Shown in pieces: positions 1 to 9,683 of a DNA stretch of 35,321 nucleotides (position 1 is the stretch's first letter; every line of letters starts with the position of its first letter). A model generated the notes under the pieces. It saw only the letters and a list, made by a program, of their open reading frames with translations. It did not search any database and was not told where the DNA came from. Made by a program: the position numbers and the translations under genes. Location: positions 1 through 35,321 of the forward strand of contig CADDZE010000039.1 of NCBI GenBank assembly GCA_902812465.1. Reading direction: 5' to 3'. This stretch comes from Acidobacteriota bacterium. Lineage in GTDB: Bacteria; Acidobacteriota; Terriglobia; UBA7540.

Positions 1-154
1 TTACGTTGCCTTTCTGAATGTAGAAGACGCTGTCGGCCGTTTCGCCTTGGGCGAACACGACTCGTTTGTCACTATACTCAAGGGTCGTCTTGCCGCCGTC
101 AATTTTTGCTAACAGAGCTTTCGCGTCAAACCGGAAGATAGGTTTAGCCGCCAT
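1..154 (-). CDS. Cyclic nucleotide-binding (Crp/Fnr-like) protein, N-terminal part
   Basis: Only the first 51 codons lie in the window; the rest is beyond position 1. The start is ATG at 154-152, preceded on the minus strand by GGGGAG about 7 bases upstream, a good ribosome site. The visible end (VFAQGETADSVFYIQKGNV) matches the opening of a cNMP-binding beta-barrel, where 'F..G..A..V.YI..G' is the usual pattern in Crp/Fnr regulators and cNMP-gated proteins. Whether a DNA-binding helix-turn-helix follows cannot be seen, so it could be a transcription factor or another cNMP-domain protein. No clear promoter was found upstream. Confidence 0.7.
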   Translation of the reverse strand, partial: MAAKPIFRFDAKALLAKIDGGKTTLEYSDKRVVFAQGETADSVFYIQKGNV

Positions 155-560
155 ACATATCTCCCCGGTTCTCGGCTGTTTTGGAGGTCATCCTCCCTGG
201 CCCGGCTGCCGTTAACGGAGCGCGTGCGGCTGCGAGTGGAGAACTCCTTTGGGTCCGAAAAAGCAATCAGCTCTGGCCCAGCCTCGCGGTTTTTTTCTTT
301 CAGCGTGCCACGCCGGTGGCGGCAGCGGGATCAGGATTCGCCGATTACTTTTCCTGCTTTCCCAATGTCAAGTTCAACCGGCTCGCCGCGACTCAACCCC
401 GTAGGGAGCACATTTTTATGTGCGAGCCGGGGCACTGGACCATTCCCCGTGGGCACGGGCCCCGTCCCGCCTCCAAAAGCGGTCCGAAAGAGCCAAAGTC
501 ATCCCCCCACGCAGCGTGCCGGTCACAGGCCCGCGTTGGCCCTGGAGACTGAACTGAAAA
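155..560. other. Intergenic stretch without a supported gene
   Basis: About 400 bases between the cNMP-domain gene and the fucosidase remnant. Open frames here are low-complexity Pro/Arg/Ser-rich readings of GC-rich DNA and resemble no family I know. The upstream three quarters of the GH29 fucosidase would lie here if that gene were whole, but no GH29 sequence is recognisable. Confidence 0.5.
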
Positions 561-938
561 GGTCGGTGGCTCGGGGCGAACGGGGAGGCGATTTACGGCA
601 CTCGCTCCTGGAAGGTATATGGCGAAGGCCCGGCTCAGTTTAAGGGCGGCGCCTTCGGCGAAAAGAAGGGGCAAACGTTTACGCCCGAGGACCTCCGATT
701 TACCGCCCGAGGCGATGCGCTCTACGTTATTGCACTTGGCTGGCCGAGCCGGGAGCTGAGGGTCAAGTCGCTGGGTATGAAGGCCGGGTTGCTTGCGGGA
801 AGGATCGCGCGCGTGAGCCTGCTCGGCAGCGACGCGGAACTCGCCTGGAACCGGACGGAGGAAGCCTTAACGGTGAAGACACCCGAGGAAGGTCCCGGGG
901 CGGTTGCCTACGTATTCAAGGTTGTTCTGCAGAGCTGA
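561..938 (+). pseudogene. Remnant of GH29 alpha-L-fucosidase (C-terminal ~125 residues)
   Basis: Reading from 561 to the stop at 936-938 gives about 125 residues that begin GRWLGANGEAIYGTRSWKVYGEGP. This is the signature of the region just after the GH29 catalytic barrel in bacterial alpha-L-fucosidases, and the beta-sandwich tail (RFTARGDALYVIALGWP, then a VSLLGSD segment) follows it. Intact enzymes are usually 450-500 residues or more. Here the frame is closed by TGA at 555-557, just upstream, and no catalytic barrel with its nucleophile Asp is seen before it. A few bases earlier another frame reads ETELK, which fits the residues that normally precede, so a small indel plus loss of the N-terminal part is likely. 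There is no start codon with a ribosome site. I read it as a decayed gene. Confidence 0.75.
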
Positions 939-1422
939 ATGTTTTGACGTAAGGGCGGGCGAGCGAGACGCAGCAGATGGCCGGTCGACCTCGCCAGGTC
1001 CACACGACTTCCGTAAAGTTCTTCGCCGACCTGACGTTCTCGCCTTACCAGGTCGCGACCAGTCCCGGGCATTCAGGAGCTGTTCCACCCGGCGGAAGGG
1101 GCGTTTAGCGCTAACACTCTGAACGCCGTGCCCTTCACGCTTGCCCCCGGGTCACCGGAAGGAAAATTAACCGCAGCTCGGATTAAAAACTCTGCCGCCT
1201 TGCTTGCGGCGCCCCTTTCTCCGCTGGGGCCTTCGGCTCACCATTAACGCTCAATGGCGACCTGCGGTTGGTGGCAGGAGTACCTCGAGGGTTGCAAGCT
1301 TCAGCGCTTCGCCTCCGACCCGAAGAAGCGGTCTGCGATGATCCGTAAGTTTCGAGAGTTTTTACAACTTTGATCTGAATTGGTAGCAGTACCGTAGCGG
1401 AGGCCGAAACGGTTCGACCAGG
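939..1422. other. Gene-poor stretch, possibly decayed coding DNA
   Basis: About 480 bases between the fucosidase remnant and kdsB. Short frames on both strands look like shadows or decayed sequence and none is recognisable. A weak hairpin (GCCGC / GCGGC) lies near 1194-1211. No tRNA, repeat or promoter could be supported. Confidence 0.4.
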
Positions 1423-2214
1423 TTAAGGAAGCGCTACGTTCGTTCGCCGAAAATATGCTTCCACGCGGAGCAGATCATCTTCGGTATCGACGCCGATAGT
1501 GTTCTGGTCTGTCTCGGCGACGGCAATGCGAATGCTGTTCTCCAGAAACCGCAACTGTTCGAGCCGCTCTTGTTGCTCGAGCTCACCGGGTGGCAGGCTG
1601 CTGAACTGCGCCAGGGCGGCGCTGGTGTATGCGTAGACGCCCAGGTGCTTGTAATAGCGCGGAATGTCCGGTGCCTGACGCGGGCCGTCATCCGAGAGGC
1701 CAGCCGGAATTACCGCACGGGAGAAATACAATGCGTATCCCTGCCGGTCTGTAACCACTTTGGTATGGTTGGGATTCCGCGCTTCCTCGAGGCTGATCCG
1801 GACTTTCAGCGTCGCGACCTGCAAGTCGGGAAGACGGTCAAATAGGTCCAGCAGCCGGTCGATGTGCCCAGGCTCAATCATGGGTTCGTCGCCCTGAATG
1901 TTCACGTACACATCCGCGGGACGGGAGCGCATCACCTCGGCGATCCGGTCGGTGCCCGACCGGTGGTGCGACGCTGTCATCTCCACGGGGATGTTGTAGC
2001 TTCGGCAGATGACGGCGACCTCGTTGGAGTCGGTGGCCACCAGTAACTCATCAAGGCCTGGGGCCCGGCGGGCCCGCCTATAGACCCACGCAATCATGGG
2101 GTACCCGCAGATGGCCCGCAACGCCTTACGGGGTAGGCGCGTCGATTCGAGCCGTACGGGGATAACGCCAAGCACTCGAGGCACAGACCTAAAGCTCCGT
2201 TCTAGGAAGGACAA
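1423..2214 (-). CDS. kdsB: 3-deoxy-manno-octulosonate cytidylyltransferase (CMP-KDO synthetase)
   Basis: Activates KDO with CTP to CMP-KDO for lipid A/LPS core assembly in the cytoplasm, so the cell should have an LPS outer membrane. The N-terminal nucleotide-binding motif IPVRLESTRLPRKAL is present, followed by TDSNEV, HRSGTDRIAEV and NIQGDEPMI, all diagnostic of KdsB. Length is 263 residues from the farthest start against about 250 for the family. That farthest start is TTG at 2214-2212 with no clear ribosome site. A GTG at 2184-2182 would give 253 residues with an AGG a few bases before it and is a serious alternative. It follows the TauE/SafE gene by about 35 bases on the same strand and is probably cotranscribed. 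No other KDO or lipid A gene is nearby. Confidence 0.93.
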   Translation of the reverse strand: MSFLERSFRSVPRVLGVIPVRLESTRLPRKALRAICGYPMIAWVYRRARRAPGLDELLVATDSNEVAVICRSYNIPVEMTASHHRSGTDRIAEVMRSRPADVYVNIQGDEPMIEPGHIDRLLDLFDRLPDLQVATLKVRISLEEARNPNHTKVVTDRQGYALYFSRAVIPAGLSDDGPRQAPDIPRYYKHLGVYAYTSAALAQFSSLPPGELEQQERLEQLRFLENSIRIAVAETDQNTIGVDTEDDLLRVEAYFRRTNVALP

Positions 2215-2249
2215 ACTTTTAGAGAAGATTGGCCGAGAGTGTGCCGATG

Positions 2250-3206
2250 CTAAGGTTCGCCCCCGGAGGAAGTCGGCGGCGAAGCAGCCGCCAAGACCGC
2301 GTCTTTTTTCTCGCGGCTGGCAACTTCGCGGATCGCCGAGCGCAGCATCGCAACGCTAGCGTAGACCACCACCGCCACCACCAGCCACCGCACAGCTCGC
2401 AAGGGTAGCGACTTGACGATGAACGCCGCAATCAGCACACCTGGCACGCCCCCCAGCGTCAGCCCCAAGGCAGGGCGCAGGCTGTAGCTATGTTTCTGCA
2501 CAAACTGCAAGCTGGCCACCGGCATCAGGAAAGCGCAGGAGCCCATCATGATAGGGAAGGCTGCCTTGGGGTTCATGCCCAAAAGGCTCACCAGGATCAT
2601 GCAGGGAGCGTAAAGGCCGATCCCGATAGTCATCAAGGCGCCCAGTACAAAGTTGCCGAGCAGGCCCGCCAGGAGCCGTCCGTCGGAAAGGCTGAGCGTA
2701 TCTCCTCCGCCTGGCAGCCAGCCCAGGTTGGTCATCATGAAGATCGCAGCAGCCGCCAGCAGAGCGATTCCCATGCCAACCTGCACTTTGCGGCGCGGCC
2801 ACCCCGCTACTACGCCAGCTCCCAGCCACGCTCCAGCCACCGAGGCCGCGATCATCAATGCTAGAGTGGTAGCGTTCACCTCAACGATAGCGATAAAGAT
2901 AAGGGCCTCGACCAGCGTGGGAATGGTGTGCCCAACGTTCAGGGTGCCAGGTATGCGCTCATCCGGAACCAGGTTGAAGAGCTTGAATAAGGAACACGTG
3001 GGCGCAAAGGAGCCGATACCCAGCGTGTCGAAGAAATTGGTAACAAACCCGATTGCGGACTCGAAAAAGCTGGGAAGTCCGTTCGTGGCCGCCGGATCAG
3101 AGGGCGAGCGCTCACGCCGTGCCCGGCGCGCCCCAGCGATCCAGGCAACGATATGCGCTGCCGCGAAGAGACCGAGACCAACGAATAACGCCGTCTTCGG
3201 ATCCAC
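2250..3206 (-). CDS. TauE/SafE-family membrane permease (putative sulfite/anion exporter)
   Basis: A 318-residue very hydrophobic protein with an N-terminal membrane segment and then about seven further segments (for example LALMIAASVAGAWLGAG and GIALLAAAAIFMMTN). The two-repeat layout, with Gly/Pro-rich turns such as FFDTLGIGSF near residue 58 and LGGVPGVLIAAF near 250, fits TauE/SafE (DUF81) transporters. These move sulfite, sulfonates or related organic anions across the inner membrane; the substrate here is unknown. The start is GTG at 3206-3204 with AGG about 7 bases upstream. The last 30 residues are polar and probably cytoplasmic. It lies upstream of kdsB on the same strand, which looks like an operon of convenience rather than a shared pathway. 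Confidence 0.75.
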   Translation of the reverse strand: MDPKTALFVGLGLFAAAHIVAWIAGARRARRERSPSDPAATNGLPSFFESAIGFVTNFFDTLGIGSFAPTCSLFKLFNLVPDERIPGTLNVGHTIPTLVEALIFIAIVEVNATTLALMIAASVAGAWLGAGVVAGWPRRKVQVGMGIALLAAAAIFMMTNLGWLPGGGDTLSLSDGRLLAGLLGNFVLGALMTIGIGLYAPCMILVSLLGMNPKAAFPIMMGSCAFLMPVASLQFVQKHSYSLRPALGLTLGGVPGVLIAAFIVKSLPLRAVRWLVVAVVVYASVAMLRSAIREVASREKKDAVLAAASPPTSSGGEP

Positions 3207-3340
3207 AGTGACCTACGTATACCATAAGGGCGGGTCCGGCAGATATGAAAGCTTCCAGACGCGGCATGCTGCCCTTCCCAACTCCGAGGGGACCGGTCAA
3301 GCGTCACTCCGTTGGGGACACCCAGACTGCTTGCTGGGAG

Positions 3341-3375
3341 GCTGGCGGGCCAGCCGCGAAAGGTGGCCCGCCAGC
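3341..3375 (-). terminator. Perfect 12-bp hairpin downstream of the ACT-domain gene
   Basis: GCTGGCGGGCCA at 3341-3352 is the exact reverse complement of TGGCCCGCCAGC at 3364-3375, with an 11-base loop. On the minus strand it follows the ACT gene stop (3389) by about 14 bases, a terminator position. No U-tract follows, so it may act as an RNA 3' end stabiliser or a Rho-assisted site rather than a classical intrinsic terminator. Confidence 0.5.
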
Positions 3376-3388
3376 GATTAAGAGAGGG

Positions 3389-3802
3389 TTAGGCGCGCGC
3401 GGCTGCAGCTGCCTGGTCCAAAATGGCAACCGCCTTTCCTACGTCGGCGACGCCGAAGATAACCACCGGGGCGTTGGTGCCAGGCTCCACTCCGCAGTAG
3501 GCGTAATTGATGTTAATGTTTGCCTCGCCGAGTCGCGAAGCCGCCTGTGCTAATTCGCCCGCCCGGTGGGGAAGCTTAACTTGGGCCACCTCAGTCTCGG
3601 TAAAGGTGACGCGTTCGTTTTCTAGGACCGTCTTAGCGGTTGCGGGGTTGTCAACTACGAGGCGCACCATTCCTTTGCCCTCCGAGGGGCCTGCCTGGAA
3701 CGCGATAACGTTAACACCGCGGTCGGCGAGCGCCCGGCAAGTCTTTCCGAGTACGCCCGGACGGTGTTCCAGTTGAAGGGCAAATTCCTTGACTGCAGGC
3801 AT
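3389..3802 (-). CDS. Tandem ACT-domain protein (amino-acid-binding regulator-like)
   Basis: 137 residues made of two ACT modules. Residues 1-65 carry LEHRPGVLGKTCRALADRGVNV and residues 70-130 carry LPHRAGELAQAASRLGEANINI; in both, a Gly sits in the ligand-binding turn before the first helix. ACT domains bind small ligands, usually amino acids, and regulate an enzyme. This one is free-standing with no catalytic domain, so its partner is unknown. The start ATG at 3802 has an excellent AGGAGG site 6 bases upstream on the minus strand. A promoter-like pair lies about 90 bases upstream. It precedes the TauE-kdsB pair, but the hairpin after it suggests separate expression. Confidence 0.85.
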   Translation of the reverse strand: MPAVKEFALQLEHRPGVLGKTCRALADRGVNVIAFQAGPSEGKGMVRLVVDNPATAKTVLENERVTFTETEVAQVKLPHRAGELAQAASRLGEANININYAYCGVEPGTNAPVVIFGVADVGKAVAILDQAAAAARA

Positions 3803-3893
3803 GGGACTCCTCCTTTCTGGACGTGCCAGGGGAATGCGGGACGTTCCCGCCCTGCCTGGATTTCGCGTCGATACTGACTTTGGATCTCATAAA

Positions 3894-3920
3894 ATTATAC
3901 CTCATGAATCCGCGAGTCAA
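3894..3920 (-). promoter_or_regulatory. Putative sigma-70 promoter for the ACT-domain gene
   Basis: On the minus strand TTGACT (3920-3915) is followed after 15 bases by a perfect TATAAT (3899-3894). The spacer is short of the ideal 17, but both hexamers are close to consensus and the region is AT-rich in a GC-rich background. It would give a leader of about 85 bases before the ATG at 3802. Confidence 0.5.
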
Positions 3921-4286
3921 GCTCCTCTTCGAGCTTGGGGTTCACGATTGCCTTCGGGCCTCCGGCTGAGAACTCCCCGAGACCGGAGAAGCGGAGAAGC
4001 CGCAATCCTGAGGGGTGCTGCCGCTGGGCGATTTCCTTGTGCCGAGGTAGTGTGCGCGCGTCGCGGAACAGGAGCATGGCCGCGAATGCGAGAGCTGGTT
4101 CGAAAAGGGGGGTGGTGGCGCTGAAACAAGTGAAAACCCGTAAGCGCGTGCTTCAGCGTATGGATCTCGAAGGTTAAGGTTGCAACTCCCCCGCGCGGAA
4201 CTGAGCTATCGCCGTATGGTCTTAACCTCTTCGGGGGCTGAAGTCTGGTATTCTAAGCGCTAGAGTCATACGGGAATGAGGTTTCC
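3921..4286. other. Intergenic region between divergent ACT gene and acnA
   Basis: With the ACT leader (3803-3893) this makes a 480-base gap. I see no recognisable gene. A 33-codon frame at 4076-4177 is very basic and its AGGAG is only a base or two before the ATG, so I do not call it. The acnA ribosome site (GAGG, about 5 bases before the ATG) is at the right end. No convincing acnA promoter pair was found. Confidence 0.4.
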
Positions 4287-6995
4287 ATGACGGGCCTACT
4301 TGATCCCTTTGGCAGTCGCGCAGAATTCAAGACAAGCGCGGGCACGGCGACGATATTTCGGTTGGAGCGCCTTGAGAGGGAAGGCATCGCCCGCGTCTCG
4401 CGCCTGCCATTCTCCATCCGGATTCTGCTCGAATCGGTGCTGCGTAATTGCGATGGGAAGCTGGTGAAGGAAGAGGACGTACGTTCGCTGGCTGCGTGGA
4501 GCCCGTCGAATCCGGGCTCGCGCGAGATACCCTTCAAGCCGGCGCGCGTCGTACTGCAGGATTTTACCGGTGTCCCTGCCATCGTTGACTTGGCGGCGAT
4601 GCGTTCCGCGCTTCATCGGCTGGGCGGGGACCCTTCGCGCGTCAACCCCCTCGTGCCAGTGGACCTGGTCATCGACCACTCGGTGCAGGTAGACGTCTTC
4701 GGCACTCCCATGGCGCTGCAGCTAAACGCCGAGATCGAATTCCAGCGCAACCGCGAGCGCTACGAATTCCTGCGCTGGGGCCAGAAGGCCTTTAAGAACT
4801 TTCGTGTCGTGCCGCCCGCCACCGGCATCGTTCACCAGGTGAACCTTGAGTTTTTGGCGAAGGTGGTCATGGCCAAGCAGGTGGACGGCGAGTGGCAAGT
4901 CTTTCCTGACACGCTGGTGGGAACCGATTCCCATACAACGATGATCAACGGACTGGGAGTGCTGGGCTGGGGTGTGGGCGGCATTGAAGCCGAGGCTGCG
5001 ATGTTGGGCCAGCCTTATTACATGCTGCCGCCGCCAGTGGTTGGCGTGAAACTCCACGGGCGGCTGCGCGAGGGGGTGAACGCCACGGACCTGGTTCTGG
5101 CCGTCACGGAGATGCTACGCAAAAGGGGCGTGGTGGAGAAATTCGTTGAGTTCTATGGGCCCGGGCTCTCCCAGATCTCATTGCCTGACCGCGCCACCCT
5201 TGCCAACATGGCTCCCGAGTACGGCGCCACGATGGGATTCTTTCCGGTCGACGAAGAGACGTTGCGCTACCTGCGCATGACGGGACGCACTCCGGGAGAA
5301 GTGGAGCGGGTTGAGCGCTACACCAAGGAGCAGGGCCTCTTCCGTACGGACTCGACCCCCGACCCGGAATTCTCCGAGAGCCTGGACCTCGATCTGGGCA
5401 CGGTGGAGGCAAACCTCGCAGGGCCCAAGCGGCCGCAGGACCGCGTCCCGCTTACGGCGATGAAAGAATCTTTCCGAAGGAGCTTAACCGCGCCAGTCAA
5501 GGAGCGAGGCTACGGCTTGTCATCCGAGGAACTCAGCCGGCTGGCACGGATTGCCTTCGACGGGACTACCGTTGACCTGAAGCACGGCGCGGTGGTGATT
5601 GCTGCCATCACGTCCTGCACGAACACCTCGAATCCGTCTGTCATGCTGGGCGCTGGCTTGCTCGCAAAGAAAGCGATCGAGCGCGGGCTCCGGGTCCCGC
5701 CGTACGTGAAGACCAGCCTGGCTCCCGGCTCGAAAGTGGTGACGCAGTACCTGGACGAGGCCGGGCTCCTCTCGGCGCTGGGCCAGCTCGGCTTTCACTT
5801 GGTAGGCTATGGCTGCACCACCTGCATTGGCAACAGCGGGCCCCTTCCTGAGGCTGTCGCCCGAGCCATCACGGAGAACCAGCTTGTGGCGGTGGCGGTC
5901 CTCTCAGGAAATCGCAACTTTGAAGGTCGCATTCACCCTTTGGTGAAAGCGAATTATCTGGCGTCACCGCCGCTGGTGGTCGCTTACGCGCTGGCAGGGA
6001 CGGTGGACACGGACCTGACGCGCGAGCCCTTGGGGCAAGACTCTGGCGGGCGCCCAGTCTACCTGCGTGATATCTGGCCTTCTCAGGAAGAAGTTACCGA
6101 GGTGATGCAGCGCACGTTAAAGCCGGAGATGTTCGCCAGCGTTTACCGCAATGTCTGGGATGGGAATGCTGCCTGGAACGCCATCCCTGTCTCGGGTGGC
6201 GACCTTTACGAGTGGCGACCAGACTCCACGTACATCCAAGAGCCTCCCTTCTTCGACGACTTTTCCCCCGGCGAGCGCGGCATAAAACCGATCCGCGGCG
6301 CCCGCGTTTTGGCCCTGCTCGGTGACTCCGTCACCACCGACCATATTTCTCCGGCCGGAGATATCCCGGTTGACAGCCCGGCGGGCCGCTACCTGCTGGA
6401 GCACGGTGTCCAGAAAAAGGACTTCAATTCCTACGGCTCGCGGCGCGGCAATGATCGCGTGATGGTGCGCGGAACGTTTGCCAACATCCGATTGAAGAAC
6501 CTGCTCGTGCCGGGAACCGAAGGTGGTTTTACGGTCCACTTCCCTGATGGCGAGCGCATGACCATCTACGATGCGGCGATGCGCTACAAATCGGAGGGCG
6601 TGCCCTTAATCGTGATTGCGGGGAAAGAGTACGGAGCCGGCTCGTCGCGCGACTGGGCCGCCAAGGGCACGCTGCTGCTCGGAGTGCGGGCGGTGCTGGC
6701 AGAAAGCTACGAGCGCATTCACCGCAGCAACCTGGTCGGCATGGGCGTCCTGCCGCTGCAGTTCAAGGATGGAGAGAGCGCCTCTTTGCTGGGCTTGAGT
6801 GGGCAGGAGTTGTTTGACATCACTGGCTTCGAGGCAGACGTCCGCCCGCGACGGCTGGTGAGCGTTGTGGCGCGACGCCCAGATGGAACATCGACCACCT
6901 TCCAGGCTATCGCCCGCCTGGATTCGCCAATCGAGATCGAGTACTACCGCAGCGGGGGCATTCTCCAATACGTGCTCAAGAGCTTGATGAACTAA
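4287..6995 (+). CDS. acnA: Aconitate hydratase A
   Basis: Interconverts citrate and isocitrate in the TCA cycle (cytoplasm, [4Fe-4S]). At 902 residues it has the normal length of the AcnA/IRP class. The three cluster cysteines are Cys444 (in [12 protein letters not shown]) and Cys510/Cys513 (CTTC in [14 protein letters not shown]), the same spacing as E. coli AcnA. The swivelling C-terminal domain carries the active-site loop [13 protein letters not shown] around residue 785. [23 protein letters not shown] near 210-235 is the other strong signature. The ATG at 4287 has GAGG about 5 bases upstream. It is monocistronic as far as can be seen. Nothing is odd in the sequence. Confidence 0.97.
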   Translation: MTGLLDPFGSRAEFKTSAGTATIFRLERLEREGIARVSRLPFSIRILLESVLRNCDGKLVKEEDVRSLAAWSPSNPGSREIPFKPARVVLQDFTGVPAIVDLAAMRSALHRLGGDPSRVNPLVPVDLVIDHSVQVDVFGTPMALQLNAEIEFQRNRERYEFLRWGQKAFKNFRVVPPATGIVHQVNLEFLAKVVMAKQVDGEWQVFPDTLVGTDSHTTMINGLGVLGWGVGGIEAEAAMLGQPYYMLPPPVVGVKLHGRLREGVNATDLVLAVTEMLRKRGVVEKFVEFYGPGLSQISLPDRATLANMAPEYGATMGFFPVDEETLRYLRMTGRTPGEVERVERYTKEQGLFRTDSTPDPEFSESLDLDLGTVEANLAGPKRPQDRVPLTAMKESFRRSLTAPVKERGYGLSSEELSRLARIAFDGTTVDLKHGAVVIAAITSCTNTSNPSVMLGAGLLAKKAIERGLRVPPYVKTSLAPGSKVVTQYLDEAGLLSALGQLGFHLVGYGCTTCIGNSGPLPEAVARAITENQLVAVAVLSGNRNFEGRIHPLVKANYLASPPLVVAYALAGTVDTDLTREPLGQDSGGRPVYLRDIWPSQEEVTEVMQRTLKPEMFASVYRNVWDGNAAWNAIPVSGGDLYEWRPDSTYIQEPPFFDDFSPGERGIKPIRGARVLALLGDSVTTDHISPAGDIPVDSPAGRYLLEHGVQKKDFNSYGSRRGNDRVMVRGTFANIRLKNLLVPGTEGGFTVHFPDGERMTIYDAAMRYKSEGVPLIVIAGKEYGAGSSRDWAAKGTLLLGVRAVLAESYERIHRSNLVGMGVLPLQFKDGESASLLGLSGQELFDITGFEADVRPRRLVSVVARRPDGTSTTFQAIARLDSPIEIEYYRSGGILQYVLKSLMN

Positions 6996-7296
6996 CATGC
7001 CCGTGTGCTGTGCCCTTTCTCGCGGCGCACGGCTTCCTAGCGCTCCAGTTGACTGCCAGTCTGCTTCTGTATTCCCCCTTGCGGCCGTGGGGGGTGCAGA
7101 CTTGCAGCCGGCACGCGTGAGATAGTCCGCGGGGCCGACCGTCGCGTTGCCGTTCCTGACGGGCTTCGGCGCCGGGTGTGACTAGCGGTGAGCCTCACGG
7201 AAATGTAGACGCCGGAGCCGAGCGGCAGCCTGGCGGGCGATGCCGATTGCTGTGACGGGCGACCGTTGGCCCAAATCACCCAGGAGGCAAGCCATC
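6996..7296. other. Intergenic region after acnA
   Basis: About 300 GC-rich bases with no supported gene. No hairpin followed by a T-run is visible, so the acnA terminator is not identified. The right end carries the AGGAGG (7282-7287) used by the next gene. Confidence 0.4.
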
Positions 7297-7923
7297 TTGG
7301 AACCCCAACGCTGGTACTACAGAGCCTGGCGGATGGCCATCCGGTTGTGCGCGGTTCTTGGAGCCCTGCTCATCTTGGTTACTGTGACGCCAGTGAACGA
7401 GTGGTGGGCCAGCGCCCTGGCGGGAAGACAGGACGTGTCGTCCGGCGATGTCTTGATCGTTCTGGGAGGTGACGCCCTTTCTGGAGACACGATGGGATGG
7501 AGTTCCTATCTGCGGAGCGTCTATTCCGTGCGCAGCTTCGCGGGATTTCGATTTGTCGTGGTCAGCGGCGGCTCTCGGTCCGGCGAGCCTGTGGCCAGGC
7601 TCATGGTTGATTGGATGCGATGTCACGGCATTCCCGCGGACCGTATCCGCACCGAGAGCGCCTCGCTGAGCACGCGTGAAAATGCCCTCTATGCGCGCGC
7701 ATTGGTCGAGAACCTGCCCGGAACCAAAGTGCTGCTGACCAGCGACTATCACATGTTCCGCGCGCGGCGCGTCTTTGCCAGAGCTGGGATGAATGTGCTT
7801 CCTCATCCCGTGCCGGATGTCACCAAGCGAAGTGGGTTCTGGGCGTGGCGGTGGTGGGCCTTTACCGATCTGGTCACCGAGACAGCCAAGATCGCCTATT
7901 ACAAGCTGCGCGGCTGGATTTGA
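7297..7923 (+). CDS. YdcF/DUF218-family membrane-anchored protein
   Basis: About 208 residues. A single N-terminal membrane segment (AIRLCAVLGALLILVTV) is followed by a DUF218 domain: VLIVLGGD, VVVSGGS, ESASLSTRENA and LLTSDYHMFRARRVF are its characteristic blocks. DUF218 proteins (YdcF, SanA, ElyC) are linked to cell-envelope metabolism, and ElyC affects peptidoglycan precursor supply; the exact reaction is unknown. I choose TTG at 7297 because a perfect AGGAGG sits 9 bases upstream. A longer in-frame reading from 7240 has no ribosome site and adds a non-conserved basic leader. The domain faces the periplasm if the membrane helix is a signal anchor. It ends in TGA, an ordinary stop here. Confidence 0.85.
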   Translation: MEPQRWYYRAWRMAIRLCAVLGALLILVTVTPVNEWWASALAGRQDVSSGDVLIVLGGDALSGDTMGWSSYLRSVYSVRSFAGFRFVVVSGGSRSGEPVARLMVDWMRCHGIPADRIRTESASLSTRENALYARALVENLPGTKVLLTSDYHMFRARRVFARAGMNVLPHPVPDVTKRSGFWAWRWWAFTDLVTETAKIAYYKLRGWI

Positions 7924-8145
7924 GATCGGCGATGCTGAAATGGAAAGACGGAGCGGAAGTTGCGAGCCGCCGGGGGTGTGGCTCTGAGGCTGGCCTGCTT
8001 GCCGATCAAGCCTTGGCATGGCCCCGAATGTTTGTCGTCCGACAGGAGACAGCGCGAACCCCAGCCGTAACCCAAAGGGTTCTCTGGGCGTTGCGGTACA
8101 CTGAAGGACGGGTTGGCCCATCATGCAGGAGGATGCCTGACCACC

Positions 8146-9603
8146 ATGGGAGTATCGCCTGACGTTCGCGCGCAATACGAAGCCGTGATCGGCCTGGAAG
8201 TTCACGTTCAGCTCCTCACGAAGTCGAAGATCTTTTGTTCCTGCTCGACGCGCTTTGGCGATCCGCCCAACCAGAACACGTGTCCCGTCTGCCTGGGTCT
8301 GCCCGGGGCACTGCCGGTACTCAACCGCGAAGCGGTGACGATGGCTATGAAGGCCGCCCTGGCGCTGAACTGCGCCATCAACCCGCGCTCGCGATTCGCG
8401 CGCAAGAACTACTTTTATCCCGATCTTCCCAAGGGTTACCAAATCTCGCAGTATGACGAGCCCCTGGCTGAATCGGGCTGGATCGGACTGGGCACCGACG
8501 GGACCGGCAAGCGCGTCGGCATCACCCGCGTTCATCTCGAGGAGGACGCGGGCAAGTCACTGCACGAGGGCTTTCCTGATTCCGACAGTAAGTCATACAT
8601 TGATCTAAACCGCTCCGGGGTGCCACTCATTGAAATCGTCAGTGAGCCGGACCTTTCCACGCCCGAAGAGGCGCACACGTACCTGACGCGCCTGAGGACG
8701 CTGATGCTTTACCTCGAAATTTCAGACTGCAACATGGAGGAGGGTAGCCTGCGCTGCGACGCCAACGTCAGCGTGCGCCGCAGGGGTGCCACCGGACTAG
8801 GCACCAAGACGGAAGTAAAGAACCTCAACTCCTTCCGCTTCCTGCAGAAAGCCCTAGCTTACGAGATCGACCGCCAAATCGAAGTAATCGAAGGAGGCGG
8901 CGAAATCACGCAGGAGACGCGCCTGTGGGACAGCCGCGAACAGCGAACCTATGGCATGCGCTCGAAGGAGTTCGCTCACGACTACCGTTACTTCCCTGAG
9001 CCGGACCTGCTGCCCCTGGTCATCAGCGAAGCCTGGAAGGACGAAGTGCGCCGCTGCTTGCCGGAACTGCCGCAAGCCCGCGAATCGCGCTTCATCACCC
9101 AGTACGCGATCCCCAACCAGGACGCTTACCTACTCTGCCAGTCACGGGCCGTAGCTGACTATTTCGAAGAGGTGGCCAGGTTGTCGGGCGAGCCCAAGCT
9201 CACGGCCAACTGGATCCTGAACGATCTGGCGTTTCTGCTGCAAGAGAACGCCAAGCCCTTCCCCGGCGTTTCGGCGTCCAACCTGGCGGCCTTGCTGGCG
9301 TTGCTCCAGAAAAGGGAGATTTCCGGGCCGATGGCCAAGGAAATCCTGGCAGAGATGATCCGCACGGAGAAGAGCGCGGCGGAGATTGTCGCTGCCAAAG
9401 GCTTGCGGCAGATTAACGATGCGGAGCAGATCGCTGCTACCGTCCGCGAGGTGGTGGCGGCAAATCCCAAGCAGGTCGAACAGTACCGCAGCGGCAAGAC
9501 AGCTACCCTGGGCTGGTTTGTAGGCCAGGTGATGAAAGCTACGCGTGGTCAGGCCAACCCGCAGTTGGTGCAAGAGGTGCTTAAGAGGGAGCTGGCCGGT
9601 TAA
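8146..9603 (+). CDS. gatB: Asp-tRNA(Asn)/Glu-tRNA(Gln) amidotransferase subunit B
   Basis: Transamidation subunit of GatCAB, which converts Glu-tRNA(Gln) and/or Asp-tRNA(Asn) to the amide form. It has 485 residues, normal for GatB. Opening block: [13 protein letters not shown], then [21 protein letters not shown] with a Cys4 zinc-site pattern. Further blocks are [12 protein letters not shown] near residue 210 and [13 protein letters not shown] near 285; the C-terminal helical YqeY-like tRNA-binding domain ends in [18 protein letters not shown] choose ATG at 8146; AGGAGG lies at 8127-8132, a rather long 13-base spacing. The in-frame ATG at 8113 is upstream of that site and less likely. gatA and gatC are not nearby. 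Confidence 0.96.
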   Translation: MGVSPDVRAQYEAVIGLEVHVQLLTKSKIFCSCSTRFGDPPNQNTCPVCLGLPGALPVLNREAVTMAMKAALALNCAINPRSRFARKNYFYPDLPKGYQISQYDEPLAESGWIGLGTDGTGKRVGITRVHLEEDAGKSLHEGFPDSDSKSYIDLNRSGVPLIEIVSEPDLSTPEEAHTYLTRLRTLMLYLEISDCNMEEGSLRCDANVSVRRRGATGLGTKTEVKNLNSFRFLQKALAYEIDRQIEVIEGGGEITQETRLWDSREQRTYGMRSKEFAHDYRYFPEPDLLPLVISEAWKDEVRRCLPELPQARESRFITQYAIPNQDAYLLCQSRAVADYFEEVARLSGEPKLTANWILNDLAFLLQENAKPFPGVSASNLAALLALLQKREISGPMAKEILAEMIRTEKSAAEIVAAKGLRQINDAEQIAATVREVVAANPKQVEQYRSGKTATLGWFVGQVMKATRGQANPQLVQEVLKRELAG

Positions 9604-9683
9604 TTGAAGCCTGCGGATAGTTGCGGGCGTCTTCGCGGCGCGCATTATCCGCATGGACTTCGTTGCATGAGGAGGCACCCAAC

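Noticed and set aside
1405-1425. GGTTCGA, a T-loop-like sequence suggesting a tRNA
   Set aside because: No matching T-stem, acceptor stem or anticodon arm could be drawn around it.
4076-4177. 33-codon basic small frame before acnA
   Set aside because: AGGAG is only one or two bases from the ATG, and the composition is what random GC-rich DNA yields.
7276-8535. 419-residue open frame on the minus strand
   Set aside because: It lies opposite the DUF218 gene and gatB, which both have family motifs and ribosome sites; its own translation is low-complexity and matches nothing.
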